Below are positions 35,112 through 43,422 of a stretch of DNA of 64,000 nt, in pieces; the stretch's first letter is position 1; each line of letters starts with the position of its first letter. The position numbers and the translations under genes are program-made. The notes beneath the pieces are model-generated. The model did not search any database. It had not been told where the DNA came from and worked only from the letters and a program-made list of their open reading frames with translations. The stretch is taken from NCBI RefSeq assembly GCF_014648995.1, contig NZ_BMSE01000001.1, positions 186,001-250,000 on the forward strand, written 5' to 3'. Source of the DNA: Streptomyces massasporeus. Its GTDB lineage: Bacteria; Actinomycetota; Actinomycetes; Streptomycetales; Streptomycetaceae.

Positions 35112-35627
35112 TCAGGGAAGCCGGGGCAGCGTGTCCCGTGCGGTGTGGCTCAGGATGCGAAGGTCCTCGGCGAACCGGTCCCGGTCCTCCACCGGCAGGG
35201 GCGCCAGGAAGTAGCGCCTGATGTTCTCCACATGGACGCGGGACGCGGAGACCGTGGTCTCCTCCCCGCGCGGCGTCAGGCGCACCAGCCTCCCGCGCCG
35301 GTCACCCGGATCCTCGACGCGTTCGACCAGGCCGGCCGCCTCCATACGGTCCACCAGACGCGTGGCACCACCTGTCGTGAGGACCTGCTCCTGCGCGACG
35401 GCCCGCATCGACAGCCCCGGCTCCCCCGCCCTGCCCAGGATGAGCAGCACCTCGAACATCAGATGACTGATACCGCACTCCACCTCCAGAGCCCGCCCCA
35501 GGATGTACTCCAGCCGGTTCGCGGCCCCCTGCAAGCGCCCGAAGGCCAGAATCAGCGCGTTGTTCGCGGCGTCGCTCGACGTCGAGATCTCCGCATGCTC
35601 GTCCACGGCCCTGACGCCCCTTCCCAT
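35112..35627 (-). CDS. MarR family transcriptional regulator
   Basis: A 171-residue MarR protein. The winged helix includes LSMRAVAQEQVLTTGGATRLVDRMEAAGLV and the wing DPGDRRGRLVRLTPRG. The N-terminal helix is long and Ala-rich. The ATG at 35627 follows GGAAG. Its first 16 codons (to DEHAEIST) and upstream DNA are duplicated at 51976-52023, where the rest of the gene is missing. Downstream on the same strand is the DsbA-like operon with its palindrome, a possible target. Confidence 0.85.
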   Translation of the reverse strand: MGRGVRAVDEHAEISTSSDAANNALILAFGRLQGAANRLEYILGRALEVECGISHLMFEVLLILGRAGEPGLSMRAVAQEQVLTTGGATRLVDRMEAAGLVERVEDPGDRRGRLVRLTPRGEETTVSASRVHVENIRRYFLAPLPVEDRDRFAEDLRILSHTARDTLPRLP

Positions 35628-35688
35628 TCCTGCTTCCACCCGACCACCGATCATGCCGCACCGGCTGAGCGGCGATCCGCCGACTCGG

Positions 35689-35867
35689 CTACCGGCCCTG
35701 GTGGACCAGCCGGAACGCGCCGGGCGTCGCACCGGTGTGGCGGGTGAAGAACGTGCCGAAGTTGGTCGGCCCGGGGAAGCCGCGGCGGCGCGCGACGGTG
35801 GCCACCGGTTCGTAGGTGTGGGCGAGCAGACGCTGGGGCTCCAGGGCGACGCGGCCGTCGATGACGA
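35689..35867 (-). pseudogene. AraC regulator remnant, C-terminal part
   Basis: The minus strand ending at the TAG 35689-35691 encodes VATVARRRGFPGPTNFGTFFTRHTGATPGAFRLVHQGR in pieces. This is the C-terminal HTH of the intact AraC gene at 52085-52990, which differs by only a few residues. Upstream of about 35867 it stops abruptly and runs into the metallo-hydrolase fragment. No start codon remains. Confidence 0.75.
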
Positions 35868-36173
35868 CGATCGCCCAGGACCTCGTCCACAGCGACGTCC
35901 ACCTCTACCTGGGCGACAACGACATCGCCGGCTGGGAAACGGCCGTCGAGGCACTGGGCACCGAGTCCGGTTGCGACACGATCCTGGCGGGCCACGGCCT
36001 GCCCTCGGGGCCGGAGGTGTACGCGGAGGTCCGCCGCTACCTCGCCGATGCCCGCGAGTTTCTCGGCGGCGACGGCGAGGCATACAAGGCAGCGATCGTC
36101 GACAAGTACCCGACCGCATCGGCCCGTTCATCACCGACATCGCCAACCGGTCCCTGTTCGGTGCCGGCCGCTG
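35868..36173 (+). pseudogene. MBL-fold hydrolase remnant, C-terminal part
   Basis: IAQDLVHSDVHLYLGDNDIAGW and following sequence match the last 100 residues of the intact gene at 53119-53898. The join to the AraC fragment is near 35867-35869, where bases equivalent to 52262-53590 of the intact locus are missing. A further one-base loss after KYPT shifts the frame, but the shifted frame can still be followed to NRSLFGAG and a TGA at 36171-36173. The piece is plainly non-functional. Confidence 0.75.
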
Positions 36174-36380
36174 AACGCGCGCCTCGTGCTCAGCGGCCCG
36201 GGCCCATGCCCACCCGGTTCCGCGGTGAGGTCGGCAAGCCGACCAAGGTGTTTGCCGCCCGGCTCGCCGAGGAACTGAGCAACCTCGTCGACGCCTCGTC
36301 CCTTCCAACGGATCTCACCGAAACCGGCGGAGCCGCCGGTACCGCCGGTACCGCCGAATGATCTGAACCCATGGCGGGGA

Positions 36381-37499
36381 TCAGGCCGCGACCAACTCCT
36401 GCTCGCGCTCCGGGGTCTTGAGCTTGGGCTTCTTGTTCGGCAGTGAGAGCCGGAAGACCTTGTGCCACGCGGAGAACACCTGCTTGGGCAGCGGCCCGGT
36501 GACGTACTCCAGCTCGTACTTCTCGAACAGCGCGCGCACCTTCACCGCGACCTCGGCGTACCGGTTGCTCGGCAGGTCCGGGAACAGGTGGTGCTCGATC
36601 TGGTGCGACAGGTTGCCGGTCATGAAGTGCATGGCCTTGCTGCCGCTGATGTTCGCCGAGCCCATCATCTGGCGCAGGTACCACTGGCCGCGCGTCTCGC
36701 CCTTGATCGACCGGCGCTCGAAGACCTGCACGCCCTCGGGGAAGTGTCCGCACATGATCACCGAGTGGGACCAGATGTTGCGGACCAGGTTCGCGGTGAA
36801 CGTGGCGGCGAGCGTGGGGAGGAACGACGGGCCCGACAGCAGCGGGTGGATCACGTAGTCCTTGAGCACCTGCTTGCGGATCTTGCGGCCCACGGCCTTG
36901 GCCCGCGCGCGGAACTCCGGGTTCTTGCGGCGGCGCTTGTGCAGGTTCTTGCCGAGCTCCAGGTCGTAGGCTGCGATGCCGTACTCGAAGAAGCAGGCGT
37001 TGATGAAGTTCCACAGCGGCTGGCCGAGGTGGAACGGGTGCCACTTCTGGTCCTCGTCGACGCGCATGATGCCGTAGCCGAGGTCGTTGTCCTTGCCGAT
37101 CACGTTGGTGTACGTGTGGTGCAGCTCGTTGTGCGAGTGCTTCCACTGGTCGGCCGGAGAGACGTGATCCCATTCCCAGGTGGTGGAGTGGATTTTCGGG
37201 TCCCGCATCCAGTCCCACTGGCCGTGCAGGATGTTGTGGCCGATCTCCATGTTGTCCATGATCTTCGCCACGGACAGACCGGCGGTGCCGATCACCCACG
37301 CGGGCGGGAAGAACGAGAACAGCAGCACGCCCCTGCTGACCAGCTCGAGCTTGCGCTGCGCCGAGATGACCTTGCGGATGTAGGCGGCGTCCTTCTCCCC
37401 TCGGCCGGCGATCACCTCGTCGCGGATCGCGTCCAGCTCGCGGCCGAGCTCCTCGATCTGCTCCGCGGTCAGGTGGGCGGTGGGGTCGATGGCGGTCAA
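36381..37499 (-). CDS. Membrane fatty acid desaturase
   Basis: A 372-residue desaturase with all three histidine boxes: HNILH (His88, His92), HNELHH (123-128) and HQIEHH near residue 300, which bind the di-iron centre. Hydrophobic stretches between boxes 1 and 2 and before box 3 fit a four-helix membrane topology. It introduces double bonds into acyl-lipid or acyl-CoA chains and so tunes membrane fluidity. The start is TTG at 37499 with TAGGAG 4-5 bases upstream, 7 bases after the reductase stop. It forms an operon with the ferredoxin reductase, its likely electron donor. Confidence 0.85.
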   Translation of the reverse strand: MTAIDPTAHLTAEQIEELGRELDAIRDEVIAGRGEKDAAYIRKVISAQRKLELVSRGVLLFSFFPPAWVIGTAGLSVAKIMDNMEIGHNILHGQWDWMRDPKIHSTTWEWDHVSPADQWKHSHNELHHTYTNVIGKDNDLGYGIMRVDEDQKWHPFHLGQPLWNFINACFFEYGIAAYDLELGKNLHKRRRKNPEFRARAKAVGRKIRKQVLKDYVIHPLLSGPSFLPTLAATFTANLVRNIWSHSVIMCGHFPEGVQVFERRSIKGETRGQWYLRQMMGSANISGSKAMHFMTGNLSHQIEHHLFPDLPSNRYAEVAVKVRALFEKYELEYVTGPLPKQVFSAWHKVFRLSLPNKKPKLKTPEREQELVAA

Positions 37500-37506
37500 A
37501 GTGCTC

Positions 37507-38562
37507 CTACCGTTCGATGTCGCAGGGGCCCGCCGCGGCGGACACGCAGGTCTGGATGAGGACGCCCGGCTCGGCCTCGGTGATCTCGCCGGTGCGCAGG
37601 TCGCGGACGGCGCCCGCCTTGAGCGGCGTGACACAGCCGAAGCAGATGCCCATGCGGCACCCGGACGGCATGAGCACGCCGGCCTCCTCGCCGACGTCCA
37701 GCAATGGCGCGGCGCCGTCCGCGTCGACGGTCTTGCCGGTGGCGCTGAACGTGACCTCGCCACCGTCGCCGGCGGCGACGATGGTGGGGCGGAAGCGTTC
37801 GGTGTGCAGGCGCTCCGGGACGCCGTGCTCGGCCCAGTGCTTTTCGGCGGCGTCGAGCAGGCCCGCGGGCCCGCAAGCCCAGGTCTCTCGCTCCGCCCAG
37901 TCGGGCACGAGTTCGTCGAGACGGGCGATGTCGAGCATGCCGTCCGTGTCGGTGTGCAGCTCGGTGAGACGCAGCTTCTTGTCCGCGACCAGGTCGTGCA
38001 GATCGTTGCGAAAGATCACGTCCTGCGGCTGCGGCGCGGAGTGGATCATGACGGCGTCGTCGAACTCGGTGTCGCGCAGCATGCCCATCACGGGCGTGAT
38101 GCCGCTGCCTGCCGTCAGGTAGAGCACCTTGGCGGGCTTGGCCTGCGGCAGTACGAAGTCACCGGTCGCCTGGTCGAGCTGGATCAGCGTGCCCGGTTTC
38201 GCCCTGCGGACCAGGTGGTTGCTGACCTTGCCGTCCGGGATCGCCTTCACGGTGATGGTGACGCGGCCGTCCAGGCGGTTTGTCGGCGAGGTGAGCGAGT
38301 AGGCACGCCACAGGCGCACCCCGTCGACATCGACCCCGATCCGCACGTACTGACCGGCTGTGTGGCCGCGCCAGCCCCGGCCCGGCCTGATCACGATGGT
38401 CGCGGCGTCACGCGTCTCGGGCTCCACGGCCTCGATGCGCCCACGCAGGTCGGCGCCCGTACGCAGCGGGCTGACCAGGTCGAGGTAGTCCGACGGCAGC
38501 AGCGGCGTCGTGACCATCTCCAGCAGTTTCCACGCCCTGCTGCGGAGGGCTGCACTCGTCAT
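37507..38562 (-). CDS. Ferredoxin reductase with C-terminal 2Fe-2S domain
   Basis: A 351-residue flavoprotein. The FAD-binding motif is RAYSLTSP, the NAD(P)-binding motif TAGSGITPVMGML, and the C-terminal plant-type ferredoxin domain has CRMGICFGC plus a late Cys in IQTCVS. NAD(P)H electrons pass through FAD to the 2Fe-2S cluster and on to a membrane desaturase. The desaturase gene follows directly, and the PucR-type regulator is divergent upstream. The ATG at 38562 follows GGAG closely. Confidence 0.88.
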   Translation of the reverse strand: MTSAALRSRAWKLLEMVTTPLLPSDYLDLVSPLRTGADLRGRIEAVEPETRDAATIVIRPGRGWRGHTAGQYVRIGVDVDGVRLWRAYSLTSPTNRLDGRVTITVKAIPDGKVSNHLVRRAKPGTLIQLDQATGDFVLPQAKPAKVLYLTAGSGITPVMGMLRDTEFDDAVMIHSAPQPQDVIFRNDLHDLVADKKLRLTELHTDTDGMLDIARLDELVPDWAERETWACGPAGLLDAAEKHWAEHGVPERLHTERFRPTIVAAGDGGEVTFSATGKTVDADGAAPLLDVGEEAGVLMPSGCRMGICFGCVTPLKAGAVRDLRTGEITEAEPGVLIQTCVSAAAGPCDIER

Positions 38563-38628
38563 GACTCCAGCTTGATGCGCCTCAGCGCGTAAAGTCCTGT
38601 TCGTAGGACGTGAATCTGGTCGGCCGAA

Positions 38629-38645
38629 TTGTTCGCAGGGAACAA
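38629..38645. promoter_or_regulatory. Inverted repeat TTGTTC-N5-GAACAA before the PucR gene
   Basis: 6-bp arms at 38629-38634 and 38640-38645, directly in front of the PucR start codon and overlapping its AGGGA ribosome-binding site. A second, weaker repeat GTCCT-N6-AGGAC lies just before it. Position suggests autoregulation of the divergent pair. Confidence 0.45.
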
Positions 38646-38648
38646 AAT

Positions 38649-39788
38649 ATGAGCCATGTGCAGCGGAGGGCCACCGAACTGGCCCTGGATGAGACAACGG
38701 TCACCGCGCTTCGTGCCGCGCTGAAGACCACCGCCGACGAGGTCGTCCAGGCGATCATCGACGAGGTCCCTTCCTACGCCAACGCCCTTTCGGGCAGCAT
38801 GGGCGGCACCATCCGCCGAGCCGTCCGCACCGCCCTGGGCCACTACCTGGACGTGGCGAGCGGGAACGCCACGGGCGGCGACGCCGGTGACGCGGCCTAC
38901 GAGCTGGGCCGCGGCGAGGTGCGCGACGGCCGTTCGATGGACGCCCTGCTCAGCGCCTACCGCGTCGGCGCCCGCGTGGCCTGGCGTTGCCTGGCCGCGG
39001 GTGCCGTACCCGCAGGCCTGCCCGCCTCCGAGGTCGCCAAGTTCGCCGAGCTGACCTTCGCCTACATCGACGAGCTCTCCGCCGCCAGCGCCGCGGGCCA
39101 CGCCGACGAACTGGCCGCCCGGGGCCGGGTTCATGAGCGCCACCTGGAACAACTGGTCCGCGACCTCCTCACCGGCGCGAGCCCGGACGCGCTGCTGGCC
39201 GCCGCTCAACGGGCAGGGTGGCAGCCTCCGGTTTCGCTGACCGCGGTCCTGTTGCCCGCCGCCCAGGCCCGGCCCGCCTACCGCGCTCTCGACCCGAGCA
39301 CGCTCGTCCTCGACGATCTGCCGGACGCCCTGGGCGTGCTGCTCGTGCCCGATGCCGACCGATCACATCTGTTGAGGCGGCTGGCCGACCGCACCGCCGT
39401 GGTCGGCCCGGCCCGGCCATGGACGCGTGCGTCCGCCTCGTACGAACGGGCCGTACGCGCGCGCTCCCTCTCCACTGACATTCGCGACACCGAGGACCAC
39501 CTGCCCGAGCTGGTGATGAGCGCCGACGCGGAAGCGTACGCGGACCTGCGGGCCCGAGCCCTCGCACCGTTGCGGACCTTGCCCGTCACGACCGCGCGGC
39601 GCCTGGAGGAGACGTTGCGGGCGTGGCTGCTGCACCAGGGCAGGCGGGAGGAGGTGGCGGCGGCGTTGTTCATCCATCCCCAGACCGTCCGGTACCGGAT
39701 GGCGCAGCTGCGGGAGCTGTTCCCGGATCTCGCGTCGCCCCACCGGGTCCTTGAACTGACGCTGGCGGTCGGTCTCCGGGTCGGCTGA
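38649..39788 (+). CDS. PucR/CdaR-type transcriptional regulator
   Basis: A 379-residue regulator. The N-terminal two thirds match the helical RsbRD-like/GGDEF-like part of PucR proteins (DALLSAYRVGARVAWRCLAAG, AKFAELTFAYIDELSAASAAG). The C-terminal HTH_30 is EEVAAALFIHPQTVRYRMAQLRELF. The ATG at 38649 has AGGGA eight bases upstream. It is divergent from the ferredoxin reductase-desaturase operon, an arrangement seen in other Streptomyces, so control of desaturation is likely. Confidence 0.85.
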   Translation: MSHVQRRATELALDETTVTALRAALKTTADEVVQAIIDEVPSYANALSGSMGGTIRRAVRTALGHYLDVASGNATGGDAGDAAYELGRGEVRDGRSMDALLSAYRVGARVAWRCLAAGAVPAGLPASEVAKFAELTFAYIDELSAASAAGHADELAARGRVHERHLEQLVRDLLTGASPDALLAAAQRAGWQPPVSLTAVLLPAAQARPAYRALDPSTLVLDDLPDALGVLLVPDADRSHLLRRLADRTAVVGPARPWTRASASYERAVRARSLSTDIRDTEDHLPELVMSADAEAYADLRARALAPLRTLPVTTARRLEETLRAWLLHQGRREEVAAALFIHPQTVRYRMAQLRELFPDLASPHRVLELTLAVGLRVG

Positions 39789-39896
39789 CGCGTTCTCGAC
39801 CGGCCGCGTCCGCGTCCGCGAGCGGTCCGGGAACGAAGCACAGTTGACCGGAGGGCCCGCGGTTGCTCTACTGCGATGCCGGATCGGGGAGGACCT

Positions 39897-40151
39897 GTGG
39901 CAGAACTGCCGGAGAGTGTGGATCGCGACATCCTGGAGGGGCGCAGCATCCTCGCGGTGAAGACGATTCGTGAGGCACGAGGATGCTCCCTCCACCAAGC
40001 GGTTGATTTTTACCATCAGCGATACGGCGAGCTTCATCCACAGCCCGACGCGGCCCGGGAAACTCCCCGGCCCCGCTTGCTGCGGTTCGAGCAGGACGGC
40101 TCTTTGGTGGTGCTCGAGGGACTGCAGGACGGTCAGAAGCCGGAGACATGA
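39897..40151 (+). CDS. Small protein with a ribosomal L7/L12 C-terminal-like motif
   Basis: An 84-residue protein. The segment RSILAVKTIREARGCSLHQAVDFYHQRY has the spacing of the L7/L12 C-terminal helix-loop-helix (KIEAIKLVREATGLGLKEAK), a module reused in small Streptomyces proteins of unknown role. The GTG at 39897 has GGGAGGA just upstream; the ATG at 39876 is an alternative without a ribosome-binding site. A tail of polar residues follows. Stand-alone gene, function unknown. Confidence 0.6.
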   Translation: MAELPESVDRDILEGRSILAVKTIREARGCSLHQAVDFYHQRYGELHPQPDAARETPRPRLLRFEQDGSLVVLEGLQDGQKPET

Positions 40152-40177
40152 AGGCCCCGCGGCTCTGACCTGCGGCA

Positions 40178-40460
40178 GTGCACATCGACCAACGCCGCGA
40201 CCTGCGTCCGCGCGGCCAGGACCGCATCCTGCAAGGAACCGCACAGCACTCCGACGGCGCGCTGACGATCGTCGCCCTGGCCCAGGAAGCCGGCGTAACC
40301 GCGCAACGCGCTCACCCAGCGTCACCCGGACCTCAAGAACGACTTCTACGCGCCGGTCAGAGCACGCGGACAGACTCCGGACTCCGAGATCCGCCTGCGG
40401 CAACAGATCGTCACACTCAAGGAGCTCCGAGCGAAGGACACAAAGGAGCTGCCCCAGCCC
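40178..40460 (+). pseudogene. Frameshifted remnant of a short HTH protein, possibly transposon-linked
   Basis: One frame gives RGQDRILQGTAQHSDGALTIVALAQEAGVT, and after removing one extra base near 40300 the next gives RNALTQRHPDLKNDFYAPVRARGQT and IVTLKELRAKDTKEL. Together these resemble short helix-turn-helix proteins found with recombinases and transposons. No start codon fits and the C-terminus is lost. The identification is tentative. Confidence 0.4.
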
Positions 40461-40784
40461 ACCTCCCCCGTTCGAGTGCTGCAACCCAGCCGCACCCAAC
40501 CCTCTGAAACTGCATATTCTCAAAGCAGCAGCTCAAAGGGGCTGGCATGAACGGCGACAGGCGTACTGGCCCGGTCGGCGACGACAGTCCGAGCCGGAGA
40601 TCATCTGACAGGCCGCCGCCGCAGGATGCGGGTCTTGCGGGGCAGGGTCTGGAACCGCCGACTGCTCGGAGTCTGTGCCGGACTGTCGCTGCTTAACCTC
40701 GCGCTTTCGCAAGCCACCGTAGGAATGGCGGGACTATTGATGCGCGTTCCTCAACACCCGGCGGCGGGCGTCACGTGTAAGGGC
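40461..40784. other. Gene-free interval
   Basis: About 320 bases of lower GC with no convincing gene, between the decayed HTH protein and the alpha/beta hydrolase. Short open frames exist but lack ribosome-binding sites and family features. Likely decayed mobile DNA. Confidence 0.4.
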
Positions 40785-41705
40785 CTACTCAGTTCGGGGG
40801 TCATGGCCGTGCGCATCGAGGTGACGTAGGAACCAGTCCACGGCAGCCTGAGAAGCGACCGAGAATTGGGCGTCGTACGGCGCGAAGTGCCCTCCCGGCA
40901 CGGTCACCAGACTCTTCGGCTCCAGCGCGCGCTCATAAGCCTCGAGCTGCAGGTCGGTGTTGGTGATCACATCCTGCAGGGCGACGATCATGAGGAGCGG
41001 CGTCGGTGAGACCCGGGCGATCCACATCGACGGCTCGTACATCCGTGCCGTTCGAGAAGAACGCAGGGTGAGCTCATTGGTCCAGGCGTGTTGCGCGGCG
41101 GGCTGGGTGTAGAAGGCGACTGCCTGGGGGTCGTCGTACGCCGCGGGCATCCCGGGCGCCGTGGCCACCACGGCGATCCGCGCGGGCAGCTCCCCGCGGA
41201 AGCGGTCACGGTCGTCCTCGCAGAAGGAACTCTCCAACTGTGCGACTGCCGAGGCCGGCACGCGCCGTCTGCTCTGCTCAAAACCACTGGTCGTCGGCAC
41301 CTGCGCGACAACACAGCGCAGACGGCTGTCGGTCGCTCCGAGAATGACCGCATGCCCGCCCGCATAGCTGGTTCCCCAGATTCCGATCCGCTCCGGATCC
41401 ACCTCGGGCCGTGTTTCAAGGAACGAGACCGCACGTCGCCAGTCGGCGATCTGAGTCCAGGGGTCCACGTCATGCCGCGGTACGCCGCTACTCCCGCCGA
41501 AACCGCGATGGTCATGGACGAGCACAACGAACCCCGCATCGGCCAATACGCGGGCGAACCGGTCCAGCCCGTGCTCTCGAGTCGCGGCGAACCCGTGGGC
41601 CATGGTGACCGCCGGATTTGGCCCCGGCCGCGCGGGAAGGTACAGCCAGGCAGCCAGCGTATTGCCATCCTCCCCAGGGAATTCGACCTCATGCCGCCGG
41701 GTCAC
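40785..41705 (-). CDS. Alpha/beta hydrolase (dienelactone/X-Pro peptidase-like)
   Basis: A 306-residue hydrolase. Motifs: VTMAHGFAATREHGLDRFARVLADAGFVVLVHDHRGFGGS at the fold start, nucleophile in WGTSYAGGHA, and C-terminal PGGHFAPY with the catalytic His. Relatives are annotated as alpha/beta hydrolases of the S15-peptidase or dienelactone-hydrolase side, substrates mostly unknown. The GTG at 41705 overlaps the TGA of a 36-codon frame upstream. The tautomerase gene lies 150 bases upstream on the same strand, so the two may form an operon. Confidence 0.8.
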   Translation of the reverse strand: MTRRHEVEFPGEDGNTLAAWLYLPARPGPNPAVTMAHGFAATREHGLDRFARVLADAGFVVLVHDHRGFGGSSGVPRHDVDPWTQIADWRRAVSFLETRPEVDPERIGIWGTSYAGGHAVILGATDSRLRCVVAQVPTTSGFEQSRRRVPASAVAQLESSFCEDDRDRFRGELPARIAVVATAPGMPAAYDDPQAVAFYTQPAAQHAWTNELTLRSSRTARMYEPSMWIARVSPTPLLMIVALQDVITNTDLQLEAYERALEPKSLVTVPGGHFAPYDAQFSVASQAAVDWFLRHLDAHGHDPRTE

Positions 41706-41812
41706 GACTGCGCCCCAGTGGCTGAAGGCAGTTCGATCAGCCGGGACTGGTCGTTCCGATCGAGCCCGGTGGACACAGCTCTCGAAGCCTCCACGACACG
41801 GCTATCACTCAT
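41702..41812 (-). CDS. Possible 36-codon leader ORF coupled to the hydrolase
   Basis: An ATG at 41812 opens 36 codons (MSDSRVVEASRAVSTGLD...) ending in a TGA that overlaps the GTG of the hydrolase as GTGA. Such a junction suggests translational coupling. The ribosome-binding site is weak (ACGGGG close to the ATG) and no family is recognised, so it may be chance. Confidence 0.3.
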   Translation of the reverse strand: MSDSRVVEASRAVSTGLDRNDQSRLIELPSATGAQS

Positions 41813-41856
41813 CCCCGTCGTGACCGGCACATCCTCGGGGCGAGTGGGTGGTCCGG

Positions 41857-42258
41857 TCACCACTGCGGCGCCCCGTTCGCCAGCTGCAGCTCTCCCCGGC
41901 CGAAGGAGAAGTTCTCGTTCGGTACAGGGACAAGCGCCACGAAGATGTCGTCCGGCGACACGCCCAGCGCGTCCACAACGAGCCGGTTGATCGCTGACAC
42001 GACCTTCTGCTTGTCCGAGAGCGGACGGTGCGCCCCGAACAGCACAGAGATGATCATGGCGTCCTCTGTCCGCTCCATCTCCATGAAGGACGGGTCCAGA
42101 TGCAGCTCCCCTTCACCGTGTTCGGTGATCACTATGAAGCGGTCCCCGGCGGGGATCCCCAGGCCCTGGACAAGGGACTGGTTCAGAGCGTCCGCCAAGG
42201 CGCGCTTCTTCTCGACAGAGAAGCGTCCGGCCGGGACGTGAGCCTCAAAGACGGGCAT
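41857..42258 (-). CDS. Tautomerase family protein
   Basis: A 133-residue tautomerase. It starts MPVFEAHVPAGRFSVEKKRALADALNQS, giving Pro-1 after Met removal, and has a second unit with LFGAHRPLSDKQKVVSAINRL. The ATG at 42258 follows GGAGG; upstream codons would bury the Pro. The palindrome GAGCATATGCTC lies 49 bases upstream. The same element precedes the SnoaL-like gene at 45005, so both are probably under one MarR protein. Substrate unknown. Confidence 0.82.
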   Translation of the reverse strand: MPVFEAHVPAGRFSVEKKRALADALNQSLVQGLGIPAGDRFIVITEHGEGELHLDPSFMEMERTEDAMIISVLFGAHRPLSDKQKVVSAINRLVVDALGVSPDDIFVALVPVPNENFSFGRGELQLANGAPQW

Positions 42259-42306
42259 GAGTAAACCTCCGATCGGCTGTGGTAGGCCGGCGGCCACCAC
42301 CAATAG

Positions 42307-42318
42307 GAGCATATGCTC
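42307..42318. promoter_or_regulatory. Palindrome GAGCATATGCTC, shared operator copy 1
   Basis: A 12-base perfect palindrome within GGAGCATATGCTCGTA. The same 16 bases occur at 45493-45508, in front of another minus-strand gene 3.2 kb away. Likely MarR-type operator. Confidence 0.65.
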
Positions 42319-42729
42319 GTACCTGGTTGATCTGCAAGCCGCTGTTGCAGGAGGCGAGGACTGCCTGCCCGTCCTGCCGACGATGCATCCCGCGAAGAGG
42401 TCTCGAGCGACGAGCCCTTGCAGCACCCCTGACCGCGCAGGTCGCGCGGGCGAGCAATCCAGGAGGCACGACGGCGATGTGGGTCCGGGACCGCCTCATC
42501 AGGCTGTGGCGGAAGGAGGACTTCGCGTCGTTGTACCCGCGCGATGGCCACCCCGGGCTCTCACCCGCCCACCCGGCCATCGTTAGCCTCCCCCCTTTCG
42601 GTTCGGTCGGCTGGGCTGGGTTGGCTGCTGTGGTCGTCGGCGGATCGTCGGCAGGCGGGCGTGGCTGGGGCCCGAGGCGCGGGTCGCATTCTCCAGGGTT
42701 CCTCGGGTCAGGGGCGGGCAGAACAGCGT

Positions 42730-43250
42730 CGCCGTACAGGTGGCCGGCCTGGGCCGAACCGCGAGGCGGGCCAGAGCGTTGGCCAGCTCAAAGCGCCAAG
42801 GCCAGGCGACGGCGATCCACAGGTGGAGGCGACGGCCGCTGCCCGTGATGCGGGCGGCTGCATGTAGCAGTCGGTGGCGGAGCTTCTTCGGTTCGCCGGT
42901 GGCCAACTCGCCGTTCGGCAAGAGGGCCCGTGCCCAGGCCCTCAGATCGACGGCGGTCACGGACAGCCCAAGCCGGGAGGCGTTGATCTGGAAGTGGCGG
43001 GAGGGGAAGGGTGAAGTCGGTGGTCTTGGCGCAGCGGACGCGGTCCTCGACGCGGGCGTGCGCTCCGGTGGCGGACCTCCAGATAACAGGGAACCTTTGC
43101 CGTCGGGGGTGTCGGTGAGGAGACCTCGTGGCGCATGGCCTCGTCTAGTGGGACGACCCATACGCCGGGGTGAGTGCGCTCGCTGCGGACGATGATCCGG
43201 CTGCCGTCCAGCGTGCCCTGCCAGGTTCACCATGCCGGTCAGCTCTGGCA
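42730..43250 (-). pseudogene. Decayed IS1380-type transposase
   Basis: On the minus strand PELTGMVNLAG, then (after a frameshift) SRIIVRSERTHPG, DEAMRHEV, TDTPDGK, RVEDRVRCAKTTDFTLP, and finally SRHFQINASRLGLSVTAVDLRAW...ATGEPKKLRHRLLHAAARI follow the C-terminal half of IS1380-family DDE transposases in order. At least two frameshifts interrupt it, the N-terminal half is missing, and I see no terminal inverted repeats. Confidence 0.7.
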
Positions 43251-43422
43251 CTTCATCAGTGCGCAGGGCGCCGTCCTGCTCCCATGGGCCCTTCTGCGAT
43301 CAACGACTACACGGCAGCGGACGAAGCGGTGTCGCCGATGTCCGAGACGTCGTCAGGCCATGAACGCGCTCCTCGATTGGCCGGCTGGGACATGGGAAAC
43401 GATCTGGCTCAAGCTTCGAGGA

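Noticed and set aside
42279..42848. Plus-strand frame of 189 codons
   Set aside because: It covers an operator and the end of the decayed transposase and shows no family features, so chance is more likely.
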